From: Ilyomonas sp965199905
Lineage (GTDB): Bacteria > Bacteroidota > Bacteroidia > Chitinophagales > Chitinophagaceae
Direction of reading: 5' to 3'
Length of the DNA: 64,000 nucleotides
NCBI GenBank assembly: GCA_965199905.1
Contig: OZ241366.1
Coordinates: forward strand, 4,588,001-4,652,000
Shown here: one piece after another, positions 8,140-16,831 of the stretch
Numbering within the stretch: position 1 is the first letter of the stretch
Layout of the letters: each line of letters begins with the position of its first letter
The notes under the pieces: generated by a model
The model's input: only the letters and a program-made list of their open reading frames with translations
Database searches by the model: none
What the model was told of the DNA's origin: nothing
Program-made: the position numbers and the translations under genes

Positions 8140-8534
8140 ATGTATTTATGAAAGAAGATATTGTTGCCCATCGGCTTGCAAAATCACACCAAGCACTGGA
8201 TGACGCTTTATTTTTATTACAAAATCATCGGTTCTTGGCAGTTGCCAATCGCCTCTATTACGCCGCATTCTATATTGTTACCGCTTATTTTGCACAACAA
8301 ACCATCTTGGTAAAAAGTCACAAAGGCATGAGTTCAAAAATACATTTAGAGCTTGTTGTAAAAGGTATTTTGACTGAAGATGATGAAAGCCTTTATTTCA
8401 AACTGATGACCGCCAGGGAAGACGCAGATTATGGAGATTTTCTTTCTTTATCCGAAGATGAAGCAAAGAACCTATGTTCGGAAACCCAGAACTTCATCCA
8501 AAAAATTGAATTATTAATTACCATTAATGAATAA
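8136..8534 (+). CDS. HEPN-domain protein (UPF0332-like, putative toxin)
   Basis: This all-helical 132-residue protein has HEPN features: ANRLYYAAFYIVTAYF (37-52), SHKGMSSK (61-68) and TAREDADYGDF (92-102). HEPN proteins paired with MNT partners are often RNases. The usual Rx4-6H motif is not seen. The equivalent segment reads REDADY, as is typical of UPF0332-like members, so catalytic activity cannot be assumed. Tyr99 is a candidate for modification by the partner. It overlaps the upstream gene by 4 bp, and its final codons overlap the nuoH start by 8 bp, so translation of nuoH is probably coupled to it. An alternative start is the ATG at 8148. Confidence 0.82.
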   Translation: MNVFMKEDIVAHRLAKSHQALDDALFLLQNHRFLAVANRLYYAAFYIVTAYFAQQTILVKSHKGMSSKIHLELVVKGILTEDDESLYFKLMTAREDADYGDFLSLSEDEAKNLCSETQNFIQKIELLITINE

Positions 8535-9591
8535 TATATCTGCTGTTTTACTTGCTTTTGATTGGGCTTTTGTGATACAAAAATTAATCCTGATTGTCAT
8601 CATTGTTTCGGTATCGCTTGTAATAGCGATGTATGAAACATACGCCGAGCGTAAAATTGCGGCATTTTTTCAGGATCGCCTGGGACCTGACCGCGCGGGT
8701 CCGTTTGGTATTCTGCAGCCTTTGGCAGATGGAACAAAATTGTTTTTCAAGGAAGAAATTATTCCGAATACATCAAACAAAGTGTTGTTCGTATTAGGAC
8801 CGGGTTTAGCCATGCTGGCAGCGTTAATGACTTGCGCTGTCATTCCCTGGGGAAATTATTTACAGTTTGGCGGCACCCAAATGCCATTGCAGATAGCAGA
8901 CGTGAACATTGGTATTCTGTATGTATTTGGTGTAGTGAGCCTGGGCGTGTATGGCATCATGATTGGCGGCTGGGCAAGCAATAACAAATTTTCTTTGCTG
9001 GCTGCTCTGCGCGGTGCTTCGCAGGCGATTAGTTATGAACTGGCAATGGGTATTTCGCTGATTGCTTTGCTGTTTATTTCCGGCGACTTAAGTATGAAAG
9101 TAATTGTGGAAAAACAGATGGCAAGCGGCGTTTGGAACGTAGTTTATCAGCCGTTAGGTTTTCTGATATTCTTAGTTTGTGCCTTTGCGGAATGTAACCG
9201 TACGCCATTCGATTTGCCGGAAGCGGAAAGTGAGTTAAACATGGGTTATCACCAGGAATATTCAAGCATGAAACTTGGGTTTTACCTGTTTGCTGAATAC
9301 ATCAATATGTTCATCAGCAGTGCGGTGATGGCAACGTTGTTTTTTGGTGGTTATGATATTCCTTTTTTAGATGAAAGCAAGTATGATCCGAACCTGATGG
9401 CGGTGCTTGGATTGCTGGCGTTAATGGCGAAGATTGTATTTTTCATTTTTGTATTTATGTGGGTGAGATGGACAGTTCCGAGATTCCGTTATGACCAGTT
9501 GATGAATTTAGGCTGGAAGAAAATGCTGCCATTGGCGTTGGTTAATATGCTTGTAACAGCGGCTGTAATTTTGTGGCTACAGAAGCCATAA
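8527..9591 (+). CDS. nuoH: NADH-quinone oxidoreductase subunit H
   Basis: NuoH is the membrane subunit that joins the peripheral and membrane arms and forms the quinone entry channel. The 354-residue protein has many hydrophobic helices and the conserved ETYAERKIAAFFQDRLGP, GPFGILQPLADGTKLFFKE, AECNRTPFDLPEAESEL and RWTVPRFRYDQLM segments. The ATG at 8527 lies within the last codons of the HEPN gene. A start further downstream would remove part of the first membrane helix. It is followed by an unusual 476-bp gap before nuoI. Confidence 0.96.
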   Translation: MNNISAVLLAFDWAFVIQKLILIVIIVSVSLVIAMYETYAERKIAAFFQDRLGPDRAGPFGILQPLADGTKLFFKEEIIPNTSNKVLFVLGPGLAMLAALMTCAVIPWGNYLQFGGTQMPLQIADVNIGILYVFGVVSLGVYGIMIGGWASNNKFSLLAALRGASQAISYELAMGISLIALLFISGDLSMKVIVEKQMASGVWNVVYQPLGFLIFLVCAFAECNRTPFDLPEAESELNMGYHQEYSSMKLGFYLFAEYINMFISSAVMATLFFGGYDIPFLDESKYDPNLMAVLGLLALMAKIVFFIFVFMWVRWTVPRFRYDQLMNLGWKKMLPLALVNMLVTAAVILWLQKP

Positions 9592-10067
9592 AATGCTGAT
9601 AACAAGAGCAGTGTGCACGGATTGGCAGGATATTAAGCAATTTGCAGGGATGGAAAATTATGTGGGAAAGGTGCCGTGAGAGATTTCCTGCCGTGATAAT
9701 TATAATTTCCTAACGTGAAAAAGGAATTTGCTGCGCAGGAAATGATTGCCGGCCATGCGGCAGGGTAAAACTGGTCAGGCAGAGCGGCAAAAGCAAAGGG
9801 AAGTAATTAGGTAGATTTTGGGCAGTCCCAACATCGCCCGGAATGCTGATAGGAGAATTTTTTCTGCTTCGGCACGCAAGAATCACAATAGTCGATCACA
9901 AGAGCGATGGACGCTGGTTATCAAAGGAAAAACACATCAGACATTGGCGTGTGATGAATTATGAAATATCATGCAGCCGTAAGATAAAATTGGCAGCATA
10001 GGAACAGACAAATACTTTTGTAACGAAAAGCCGGATGCAAAATGCGGACGGCTGATAGCTCAAAATC
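9592..10067. other. 476-bp non-coding gap inside the nuo operon
   Basis: No protein-like frame was found. The gap holds a direct repeat of ATTTCCT..CGTGA near 9685-9720, a reverse-oriented copy of the dispersed repeat (R2, listed separately), and agctgatag-type simple sequence just before nuoI. A promoter for nuoI onward could lie here, but none is convincing. Confidence 0.6.
9820..9928 (-). repeat. Dispersed structured repeat, copy R2
   Basis: Read on the minus strand this copy has TTTGATAACCAGCGTCC, TTGTGATCGACTATTG, TGATTCTTGCGTGCCGAAG, then CTCCTATCAGCATTCCGG and GCGATGTTGGG. It aligns with R3 along its whole length. The stem half GATTCTTGC is kept, but its partner is altered, so the hairpin is weaker here. 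It is antisense to the operon. Confidence 0.75.
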
Positions 10068-10637
10068 ATGCAATCATTAACGAATAGAAGTAAGGCAGTT
10101 GACCGCAAGCCGATGACGTTCATGGAGCGTCTGTATATTCCGAATATTGCGAAGGGAATGTGGATTACGCTGAAGCATTTTTTCAGGAAAAAAGCAACCA
10201 TTTCTTATCCTGAAGTCAAGCGCCCGTTCAGCCCGGTGTGGCGCGGGTTACATGTGTTGAATCGTGATGAGGAAGGTCGTGAACGCTGTACAGCTTGTGG
10301 TTTGTGTGCAGTGGCTTGCCCGGCAGAAGCGATAACTATGGAAGCGGCAGAGCGCGAGATAGGAGAGGAGAATTTGTATCGCGAGGAGAAATATGCAGCG
10401 CGTTACGAAATCAATATGTTGCGTTGTATTTTCTGCGGATTATGCGAAGAAGCTTGTCCGAAAGATGCGATTTACCTTACGGAAACATTTACGCCAAGCG
10501 ACTTTGCAAGGAAGAAATTTATATACGGAAAAGAAGATTTATTAATTCCGAACCCGGTAACGGAGCCGGAAGCGTTTGCCAAAGCAAAAGGTGCGGATGC
10601 ACCAACAACAGCAGGTTATACGGCAGTAAAAGGATAG
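10068..10637 (+). CDS. nuoI: NADH-quinone oxidoreductase subunit I
   Basis: NuoI is the 23-kDa ferredoxin-like subunit that carries clusters N6a and N6b between NuoG and NuoB. Both [4Fe-4S] motifs are seen: CTACGLCAVACP and CIFCGLCEEACP. The 189-residue length fits the family. The ATG follows a short agctgatag-like stretch, and nuoJ begins 21 bp after the stop. Confidence 0.96.
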   Translation: MQSLTNRSKAVDRKPMTFMERLYIPNIAKGMWITLKHFFRKKATISYPEVKRPFSPVWRGLHVLNRDEEGRERCTACGLCAVACPAEAITMEAAEREIGEENLYREEKYAARYEINMLRCIFCGLCEEACPKDAIYLTETFTPSDFARKKFIYGKEDLLIPNPVTEPEAFAKAKGADAPTTAGYTAVKG

Positions 10638-10658
10638 CTGTTCACCAATCACCAACTC

Positions 10659-11162
10659 ATGAGCATTACTGAAATTGTTTTCTGGTTTTTAAGCGGGCTT
10701 ACTTTGCTAAGTGCCATCATGGTGCTGGTAAGTAAGAACCCGGTTCACAGCGTGTTGTGGCTCATCGTTACGTTCTTCGCCATTTCAGGTCATTATATTT
10801 TATTGAATGCGCAGTTTCTCGCCATCGTAAATATCATTGTATATGCCGGTGCGGTGATGGTGTTGTTCTTATTCGTTATTATGTTAATGAACCTGGAAGC
10901 TGCTATTGAACCAAAGCGAAGTGTATGGGTAAAAGCGGCAGGTGTTATCAGTGGTGGTTTGCTGCTGGCGGTGATGGTGTCGGTGATCAGGACGGCTACG
11001 GATATGCAGGGCCAAAATGCACAGTTGACAACGGGTGATATTGGTTTAATCAGCAACCTCGGAAGTGTGTTGTTTACCAGCTATGCTGTGCCATTCGAGC
11101 TTAGCAGCGTTTTGTTTTTGAGTGCGATGGTGGGTGCGGTTGTGATAGGGAAGAAGAATTAG
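10659..11162 (+). CDS. nuoJ: NADH-quinone oxidoreductase subunit J
   Basis: NuoJ is a membrane subunit of complex I. The 167-residue protein has five hydrophobic segments and the conserved NIIVYAGAVMVLFLFVIMLM helix, which in E. coli forms the pi-bulge helix next to the quinone channel. The start ATG is preceded by a short spacer after nuoI. An imperfect AT-rich inverted repeat separates it from nuoK. Confidence 0.95.
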   Translation: MSITEIVFWFLSGLTLLSAIMVLVSKNPVHSVLWLIVTFFAISGHYILLNAQFLAIVNIIVYAGAVMVLFLFVIMLMNLEAAIEPKRSVWVKAAGVISGGLLLAVMVSVIRTATDMQGQNAQLTTGDIGLISNLGSVLFTSYAVPFELSSVLFLSAMVGAVVIGKKN

Positions 11163-11173
11163 GATAATTTGAA

Positions 11174-11214
11174 AATTTGAAGATGTAATAATAGCATTTC
11201 CAAATCTTCAAATT
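11174..11214. repeat. AT-rich inverted repeat between nuoJ and nuoK
   Basis: AATTTGAAGAT at 11174-11184 is the exact reverse complement of ATCTTCAAATT at 11204-11214, separated by 19 bp. It has no T-run after it and lies inside the operon, so it is more likely an mRNA hairpin or a simple repeat than a terminator. Confidence 0.5.
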
Positions 11215-11235
11215 GATTGATTTTCAAATTGATTT

Positions 11236-11571
11236 ATGCCAATACAATATTATATCGCTTTATCGGCAGCTTTGTTTTGCATCGGCATTATTGGTGTGCT
11301 AACGCGCCGCAATGCCATCATCATTTTTATGTGTATTGAAATGATGCTAAATGCGGTGAATCTGCTACTGGTTGCATTTTCTAAGTTGCCGGCGCATGCA
11401 GGGTCTGCCGCTGCTAATGCAACGCAGGCTGGTATAGACGGGCAGATATTTGTGTTCTTTATTATGGTTGTTGCGGCTGCAGAAGTAAGCGTTGGGCTGG
11501 CGATTATTGTAATGATGTACCGCAACACACATTCTGTAGATGTGAACTTTTTGAACAGACTGAAGAATTAA
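11236..11571 (+). CDS. nuoK: NADH-quinone oxidoreductase subunit K
   Basis: NuoK is a small antiporter-like membrane subunit of the proton-pumping arm. The 111-residue protein has three hydrophobic helices. The conserved Glu lies in FMCIEMMLNAVNLL, and a second acidic position lies in VVAAAEVSVGLAI. It is full length. nuoL starts shortly after the stop. Confidence 0.95.
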   Translation: MPIQYYIALSAALFCIGIIGVLTRRNAIIIFMCIEMMLNAVNLLLVAFSKLPAHAGSAAANATQAGIDGQIFVFFIMVVAAAEVSVGLAIIVMMYRNTHSVDVNFLNRLKN

Positions 11572-11596
11572 ATTTCCTTTGGGAACAGGCTTTACT

Positions 11597-13513
11597 ATGG
11601 CTTATTTAATACCACTCTTTCCATTACTCGGTTTTCTTATCAATGGCTTGCTGCGCAATTCGTTGTCTAAATCATTGGTGGGTATTATCGGGAGCAGCAG
11701 TATATTGGCTTCTTTCGTGGTTAGCCTGCTGTTATTTTTCCAGGTAAAATCGGGTGGCGCTTTACCGGTAGAACACCTGTTTACTTTTATCAGTACGGAT
11801 TCTTTTACAATTGATTTTGCTTTCCAGGTTGATCAATTGTCCTCGCTTTTTTTATTAATTATTACCGGCATCGGTTTCCTCATTCATTTGTATTCTACAT
11901 CGTACATGCATGATGAAGAAGCACCGCATTTTGCAAGATATTTTGCCTATCTCAACCTGTTTGTGTTCTCAATGTTACTGCTGGTAATGGGTGCCAATTA
12001 TGTTATAATGTTCATTGGCTGGGAAGGTGTGGGCTTGTGCTCTTACCTTCTTATCGGTTATTGGTTTACGGTTGATAACTACAACGCCGCCGCCAGGAAA
12101 GCCTTCATCATGAACCGCATTGGCGATCTTGGTTTTTTGCTGGCGGTGTTCTGGATTTTAAATAAAGTAGGAACAGTAAATTATGCTGATGTATTTTCTA
12201 ACTACAACAAATTATCTTCCTCAGATATAACCGCAATTACGCTTTTATTATTTATTGGCGCCACGGGCAAAAGCGCACAAATTCCTTTGTATACCTGGTT
12301 ACCTGATGCAATGGCAGGTCCAACACCTGTATCAGCATTGATTCATGCGGCAACTATGGTAACGGCAGGCATCTACATGATTGCCCGCAGCAACATTTTG
12401 TACACGCTTGCTCCATTAACTGAAAATGTTGTAGCTATCATTGGTTTGGCTACAGCTGTCCTTGCCGCAAGCATCGCCTTAAAGCAAAACGACATTAAAA
12501 AAGTTCTCGCATATTCCACGGTCAGTCAATTAGGTTACATGTTTCTTGGCTTAGGTGTCGGCGCTTATACGGGTGCTGTGTTTCATGTTATCACGCATGC
12601 GTTTTTTAAAGCTTGTATGTTCCTTGGCGCCGGCTCGGTTATTCATGCTATGGGCGGCGAACAGGATATGCGCAACATGGGCAGCCTGAAAAAATGGATG
12701 CCCATCACAAGCATTACCTTCTTATTATCCTGCTTCGCAATTGCAGGTGTTCCGCCATTCTCTGGTTTCTTTAGTAAAGATGAAATATTAGCTGCGGCGG
12801 AATTGAAAAATCCGGTCTTATACTGGATTGGCGTAGCCGGTGCTTTGATGACTGCCTTCTATATGTTCCGCTTGTATGCTATGACATTCCTTGGAAAATT
12901 TCGCGGCACACATGAACAGGAACATCACCTTCATGAAAGTCCGTCAGCTATGACAATTCCTTTGATTGTATTAGCAGCGCTTGCTGTGGTTGGCGGCTTT
13001 ATTGGCATCCCGGAAGTATTTGCTAAAAACGCACACTGGCTCGAACATTTTCTCGAACCCATTTTTGCACAATCAAAATCGTTACAACCTGAACATTTAG
13101 GCAATTCTTCTCACGAATTATTAATGATGGGAATTGTAACTGTATTGATTATTGCTATGATTATTTGGGCATGGACGAAATATAGCAAATACAATAAAGA
13201 AACGGAAGAGGAAACGGGCTTTGCCAAAGTGCTCGAAAATAAATGGTATGTGGATGAAGCATACGATGGTGCCGTGGTAAAACCAGTGAATGGTTTAGCA
13301 GGCTTCTTTAAAAATGTGGTTGAAAAGTCAGGCATTGACGGAGTGGTAAATGGAACGGGGCGTTTTGTTCAATATTCATCACGTCAACTGCGCTTGCTGC
13401 AAAGTGGGCAGGTAGGAAATTACATCCTTTTCATGGTGCTGAGCATTGTTATGCTTTTCATTATATTCTGGAATCAGGCTATCATTGTTTCATTTATAGA
13501 GAAAATATTTTAG
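11597..13513 (+). CDS. nuoL: NADH-quinone oxidoreductase subunit L
   Basis: NuoL is the distal antiporter-like proton-pumping subunit. The ATG at 11597 gives 638 residues beginning MAYLIPLFPLLGFL. An in-frame TTG lies at 11579, but the extra residues are not hydrophobic and ATG is preferred. Conserved segments include the Glu in FIGWEGVGLCSYLLIGYW, AFIMNRIGDLGFLLA, GATGKSAQIPLYTWLPDAM, GPTPVSALIHAATMV and FSGFFSKDEILA. The C-terminal amphipathic region and last helix are present. Confidence 0.96.
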   Translation: MAYLIPLFPLLGFLINGLLRNSLSKSLVGIIGSSSILASFVVSLLLFFQVKSGGALPVEHLFTFISTDSFTIDFAFQVDQLSSLFLLIITGIGFLIHLYSTSYMHDEEAPHFARYFAYLNLFVFSMLLLVMGANYVIMFIGWEGVGLCSYLLIGYWFTVDNYNAAARKAFIMNRIGDLGFLLAVFWILNKVGTVNYADVFSNYNKLSSSDITAITLLLFIGATGKSAQIPLYTWLPDAMAGPTPVSALIHAATMVTAGIYMIARSNILYTLAPLTENVVAIIGLATAVLAASIALKQNDIKKVLAYSTVSQLGYMFLGLGVGAYTGAVFHVITHAFFKACMFLGAGSVIHAMGGEQDMRNMGSLKKWMPITSITFLLSCFAIAGVPPFSGFFSKDEILAAAELKNPVLYWIGVAGALMTAFYMFRLYAMTFLGKFRGTHEQEHHLHESPSAMTIPLIVLAALAVVGGFIGIPEVFAKNAHWLEHFLEPIFAQSKSLQPEHLGNSSHELLMMGIVTVLIIAMIIWAWTKYSKYNKETEEETGFAKVLENKWYVDEAYDGAVVKPVNGLAGFFKNVVEKSGIDGVVNGTGRFVQYSSRQLRLLQSGQVGNYILFMVLSIVMLFIIFWNQAIIVSFIEKIF

Positions 13514-13579
13514 TGTTATCCGCAAGCAAACAAATCTGATCATTCATTTGCAACAATAGCGGAAAACCAACTTATCATT

Positions 13580-15031
13580 ATGATTGCACTTCTATTAATC
13601 CTCATTCCATTACTTGGCGGCATCGCTTCTTTGTTTATTAAAAACGAAGCGACTGCCAAAGGTTTAACATTGGTTGCATCATTAGCCACTTTGGCTGTTG
13701 CTCTGTCCGGCATCTATTCGTCGCAGGCGGCTCAGCTTCACTGGGATAGTGCCTGGCTTTCCGAAATGGGCAGCCGCTTCACGCTATCATTAGATGGTAT
13801 GAGCAAAATGCTTTGTTTGCTAAATGCCATCGCTTTACCAATCGTTATCATTTCTACTTATAAAAACAAATACAACAACGCCGGCAGTTTCTATGGGTTG
13901 CTTTTGCTAATGCAATGCGGTATGATGGGCGTGTTTCTCGCGGCTGATTGTTTGGTCTTTTATTTCTTTTGGGAGCTGGCGCTAATACCAGCTTATTTTC
14001 TCTGCTCGATCTGGGGCGGCGAAAGGCGTATACAGGTTACTTTCAAGTTCTTTGTTTATACTTTCTTAGGTTCACTGCTGATGCTGATTGGCATCATCTA
14101 TCTTTATTTTCAAACGCCGGGCAATCACACATTTGCCATACAAGCGTTTTACAATTTGAAGCTTACGCAATCGCAACAATACCTTGGCTTCTGGCTGTTC
14201 TTTATTGCGTTTGCCATCAAGATGCCGATTTTTCCATTCCATACCTGGCAGCCTGATACTTATGAGCAATCACCAACCGCAGTCACGATGTTGCTGAGCG
14301 GTGTGATGGTGAAAATGGGTATTTACGGAGTTATCCGCTGGGTGCTTCCGGTGTTCCCATTAGCAGTAGCAAGGTTTGATAATATCATTATTATCCTAAG
14401 TATCATCGGCATTATTTACGCTTCACTCATCGCCATTCGTCAGGATGATATGAAGCGACTAATTGCCTATTCATCCATCGCTCACATTGGGCTTATGAGT
14501 GCAGCTATTTTTGCAGGCAAATCATCCGGATTGCAAGGCGTGATGATACAAATGTTTAACCATGGCGTGAATGTAATCGGGTTATGGATTGTTGCCGATG
14601 CCATCGAAAAACAATTCGGCACACGTAAATTCAGCGAGCTGGGCGGTTTGGCAAAGAAAGCCCCAACCTTAGCCATCTTATTTTTAATCATGGCGTTCGC
14701 CAATGTATCGCTGCCGCTTACCAATTCTTTCATCGGCGAGTTCCTTATGTTCAATGGGTTGTTTCAGTATAATATGATTGCAGCGGCTGTTGCGGGCATC
14801 AGCATTATACTTGCGGCTGTGTACACACTGAATATGATGCAAAAAATATTTTATGGCAATACATCCGGCGTAACAGAAATGGCGCACGACAGTTATAGCA
14901 GTACCAACTTAGCACTGGCGGTACTTGTGGTTCTCATTCTGGTGTTTGGTGTATATCCGCAGCCCATGCTGCAACTGACAAGTGATACAGCAAAAGCCGC
15001 ATTGGTACAAGCATCAACCCTAATTAAATAA
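13580..15031 (+). CDS. nuoM: NADH-quinone oxidoreductase subunit M
   Basis: NuoM is a central antiporter-like proton-pumping subunit. The 483-residue protein has the catalytic Glu in FFWELALIPAYFL, the Lys/His region IAFAIKMPIFPFHTWQPDTY, QSPTAVTMLLSGVMVKMG, and AYSSIAHIGLMSAAIFAG. Full length with about 14 hydrophobic helices. It lies 66 bp after nuoL and 12 bp before nuoN. Confidence 0.96.
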   Translation: MIALLLILIPLLGGIASLFIKNEATAKGLTLVASLATLAVALSGIYSSQAAQLHWDSAWLSEMGSRFTLSLDGMSKMLCLLNAIALPIVIISTYKNKYNNAGSFYGLLLLMQCGMMGVFLAADCLVFYFFWELALIPAYFLCSIWGGERRIQVTFKFFVYTFLGSLLMLIGIIYLYFQTPGNHTFAIQAFYNLKLTQSQQYLGFWLFFIAFAIKMPIFPFHTWQPDTYEQSPTAVTMLLSGVMVKMGIYGVIRWVLPVFPLAVARFDNIIIILSIIGIIYASLIAIRQDDMKRLIAYSSIAHIGLMSAAIFAGKSSGLQGVMIQMFNHGVNVIGLWIVADAIEKQFGTRKFSELGGLAKKAPTLAILFLIMAFANVSLPLTNSFIGEFLMFNGLFQYNMIAAAVAGISIILAAVYTLNMMQKIFYGNTSGVTEMAHDSYSSTNLALAVLVVLILVFGVYPQPMLQLTSDTAKAALVQASTLIK

Positions 15032-15043
15032 GAGCAAAGGATT

Positions 15044-16465
15044 ATGAACGCGATTTTACTTTCGGTCATTCTGGGTGTGGTAATGATGTTTAGCAGCGTA
15101 TTTGTGCAAAACAAAAACCTGTTTCGTCATATTGCGGCTGCCGGACTGCTCATTTTACTGGCAGGCTGTATTGCCGACTCCAATGGATATACAGTTTGGA
15201 ACATCGACACCAAAGGCATGTTGCTGTTCGACAATTTCGGTACTTACTTTAATATTATAGCCGTCGTTTCCACCCTTGTGTATGTGCTGCTTACGGGCAA
15301 CGAAATACAAAAAACAGGAACTTACATCGCCGAATACTTCGTGCTTATCTTTTTCGTGCTTTGCGGCGTGTTCATTTTATCAAGCTACAACAACCTGCTG
15401 ATGCTTTTCCTCGGCATCGAAATCTTGTCCATTCCGTTGTACATCCTTACCGGCTCCGACAAGCGCAACATGAAAAGCAATGAAGCGTCATTAAAATATT
15501 TCCTCATGGGTTCCTTTTCCACCGGGCTCATGCTCATGGGCATTGCGCTTATTTTCGGGGCAACAGGTTCCTTCGCATTGGAACCCATTCACCAGGCGGC
15601 TGCTAATCCTGCATTATCAGGATCGTCGGTTTCTATCCTCGAAGTGTTTGGTATGCTGCTGTTGATGATTTCGATCGGCTTCAAAGTATCGGCGGCGCCT
15701 TTCCATTTTTGGACGCCAGATGTGTACGACGGCGCACCTGCCGTGTTCACATCCTTTATGGCAACCATTGTAAAAGCCGCTGGTTTCATCGCGTTTATCA
15801 AATTGTTCGACGCGCGCATGCTCGAAACCAGCGTTGAAAAAAACAAGCTTCTCGGCATCGACTGGAAGCTCATGTTCTCTATAATTATTGTAAGCACATT
15901 ACTCGTAGGGAATATAACCGCCGTGTTTCAGCAAAGTGTAAAGCGCATGCTGGCTTATTCAAGTATTGCGCAGGCAGGCTTTATGCTGTTTGCTCTCTTC
16001 AGCATGAACGATGCTGCCAAAGAAGGCATCCTGATGTATTCCGTAGCGTATAGCTTGGCCACTATCGGCATTTTCGCCATCCTTGTAAAGCTGAAAGATT
16101 TTACTTACGACGGTTATAATGGTCTTGCCAAAACGCAGCCGTTACTTGCCTTTGCCAACACCGTTTTCCTCTTGTCGTTAGCCGGCATTCCGCTCACGGC
16201 TGGCTTTTTCGCCAAGTTTTTTATGCTGGAGTCCGTGGTAAAAACCGGCTCTTACTTGTGGCTTGTTATTGTGGCTGTCATTTTCGCGGCTATCAGTGTG
16301 TATTATTATTTTCGCGTTATACAAGCTATGTATTTTAAAACGCCCGATGGTGAAAACATTGAAACGCCCGCCGCCAGTTTCAAAATCGGCGTCGTGCTGC
16401 TTGCCGTTGCCATCATTTATCTCGGCATTTTTCCGCAGGCGCTGTTTGGCTGGTTCTATTTTTAA
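15044..16465 (+). CDS. nuoN: NADH-quinone oxidoreductase subunit N
   Basis: NuoN is the third antiporter-like subunit of the pumping arm and the last gene of the operon. The 473-residue protein shows FLGIEILSIPLYIL, NEASLKYFLMGSFSTG, GFKVSAAPFHFWTPDVYDG, APAVFTSFMATIVKAAGF and LAYSSIAQAGFML, all typical of NuoN. A strong rho-independent terminator begins 27 bp after the stop. Confidence 0.96.
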   Translation: MNAILLSVILGVVMMFSSVFVQNKNLFRHIAAAGLLILLAGCIADSNGYTVWNIDTKGMLLFDNFGTYFNIIAVVSTLVYVLLTGNEIQKTGTYIAEYFVLIFFVLCGVFILSSYNNLLMLFLGIEILSIPLYILTGSDKRNMKSNEASLKYFLMGSFSTGLMLMGIALIFGATGSFALEPIHQAAANPALSGSSVSILEVFGMLLLMISIGFKVSAAPFHFWTPDVYDGAPAVFTSFMATIVKAAGFIAFIKLFDARMLETSVEKNKLLGIDWKLMFSIIIVSTLLVGNITAVFQQSVKRMLAYSSIAQAGFMLFALFSMNDAAKEGILMYSVAYSLATIGIFAILVKLKDFTYDGYNGLAKTQPLLAFANTVFLLSLAGIPLTAGFFAKFFMLESVVKTGSYLWLVIVAVIFAAISVYYYFRVIQAMYFKTPDGENIETPAASFKIGVVLLAVAIIYLGIFPQALFGWFYF

Positions 16466-16492
16466 AAATTTTGTAAACCATTCATCATATTG

Positions 16493-16520
16493 AACCTGTT
16501 ACACAAACAGGTTTTTTTAT
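16493..16520 (+). terminator. Rho-independent terminator of the nuo operon
   Basis: AACCTGTT pairs with AACAGGTT across a five-base loop and is followed by a run of seven T. It lies 27 bp after nuoN, in the right orientation to end the complex I transcript. Confidence 0.85.
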
Positions 16521-16564
16521 TTTTATGCAGGTTTATGTTGACAGACGGTAAATAAAAAATTCAG

Positions 16565-16677
16565 TTTGGTAACCATCGTCCGTTGCTATTGTGATCGACT
16601 GTTGAGATTCTTGTGTGTCGAAGCAGCAAGGATACTCCTATCAAGGGTTCCGGGCAATGATTGAACTTTTTAAAATC
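16565..16677 (+). repeat. Dispersed structured repeat, copy R3
   Basis: This is one of the most complete copies. It has TTTGGTAACCATCGTCC at the left, TTGTGATCGACTGTTG, the hairpin ATTCTTG...CAAGGAT around GTGTCGAAGCAG, CTCCTATCAAGGGTTCCGG, and GCAATGATTGAACTTTTTAA at the right. It lies downstream of the nuo terminator and in front of the ABC permease gene. Confidence 0.8.
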
Positions 16678-16716
16678 GCGGGTACACAAATAAAAATGCA
16701 ACTGTTATCATCAAAG

Positions 16717-16778
16717 ACTCAATAAGCTAATGAAGCATGATTCCTAAAAAGGAATCACGTATAACAAGCTTATTGAGT
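16717..16778. repeat. 62-bp nested inverted repeat
   Basis: A perfect 12-bp outer stem (ACTCAATAAGCT at 16717-16728 with AGCTTATTGAGT at 16767-16778) encloses a second stem (CATGATTCCT at 16736-16745 with AGGAATCACG at 16750-16759, one G-T mismatch) around an AAAA loop. It ends 53 bp before the ABC permease ATG. It could be a regulatory hairpin, a backup terminator or a small palindromic mobile unit. Confidence 0.6.
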
Positions 16779-16831
16779 AAAATCCGGCGCAGGCAATTCA
16801 TAATTGATCATTCATAACTCACAATTCAAAA

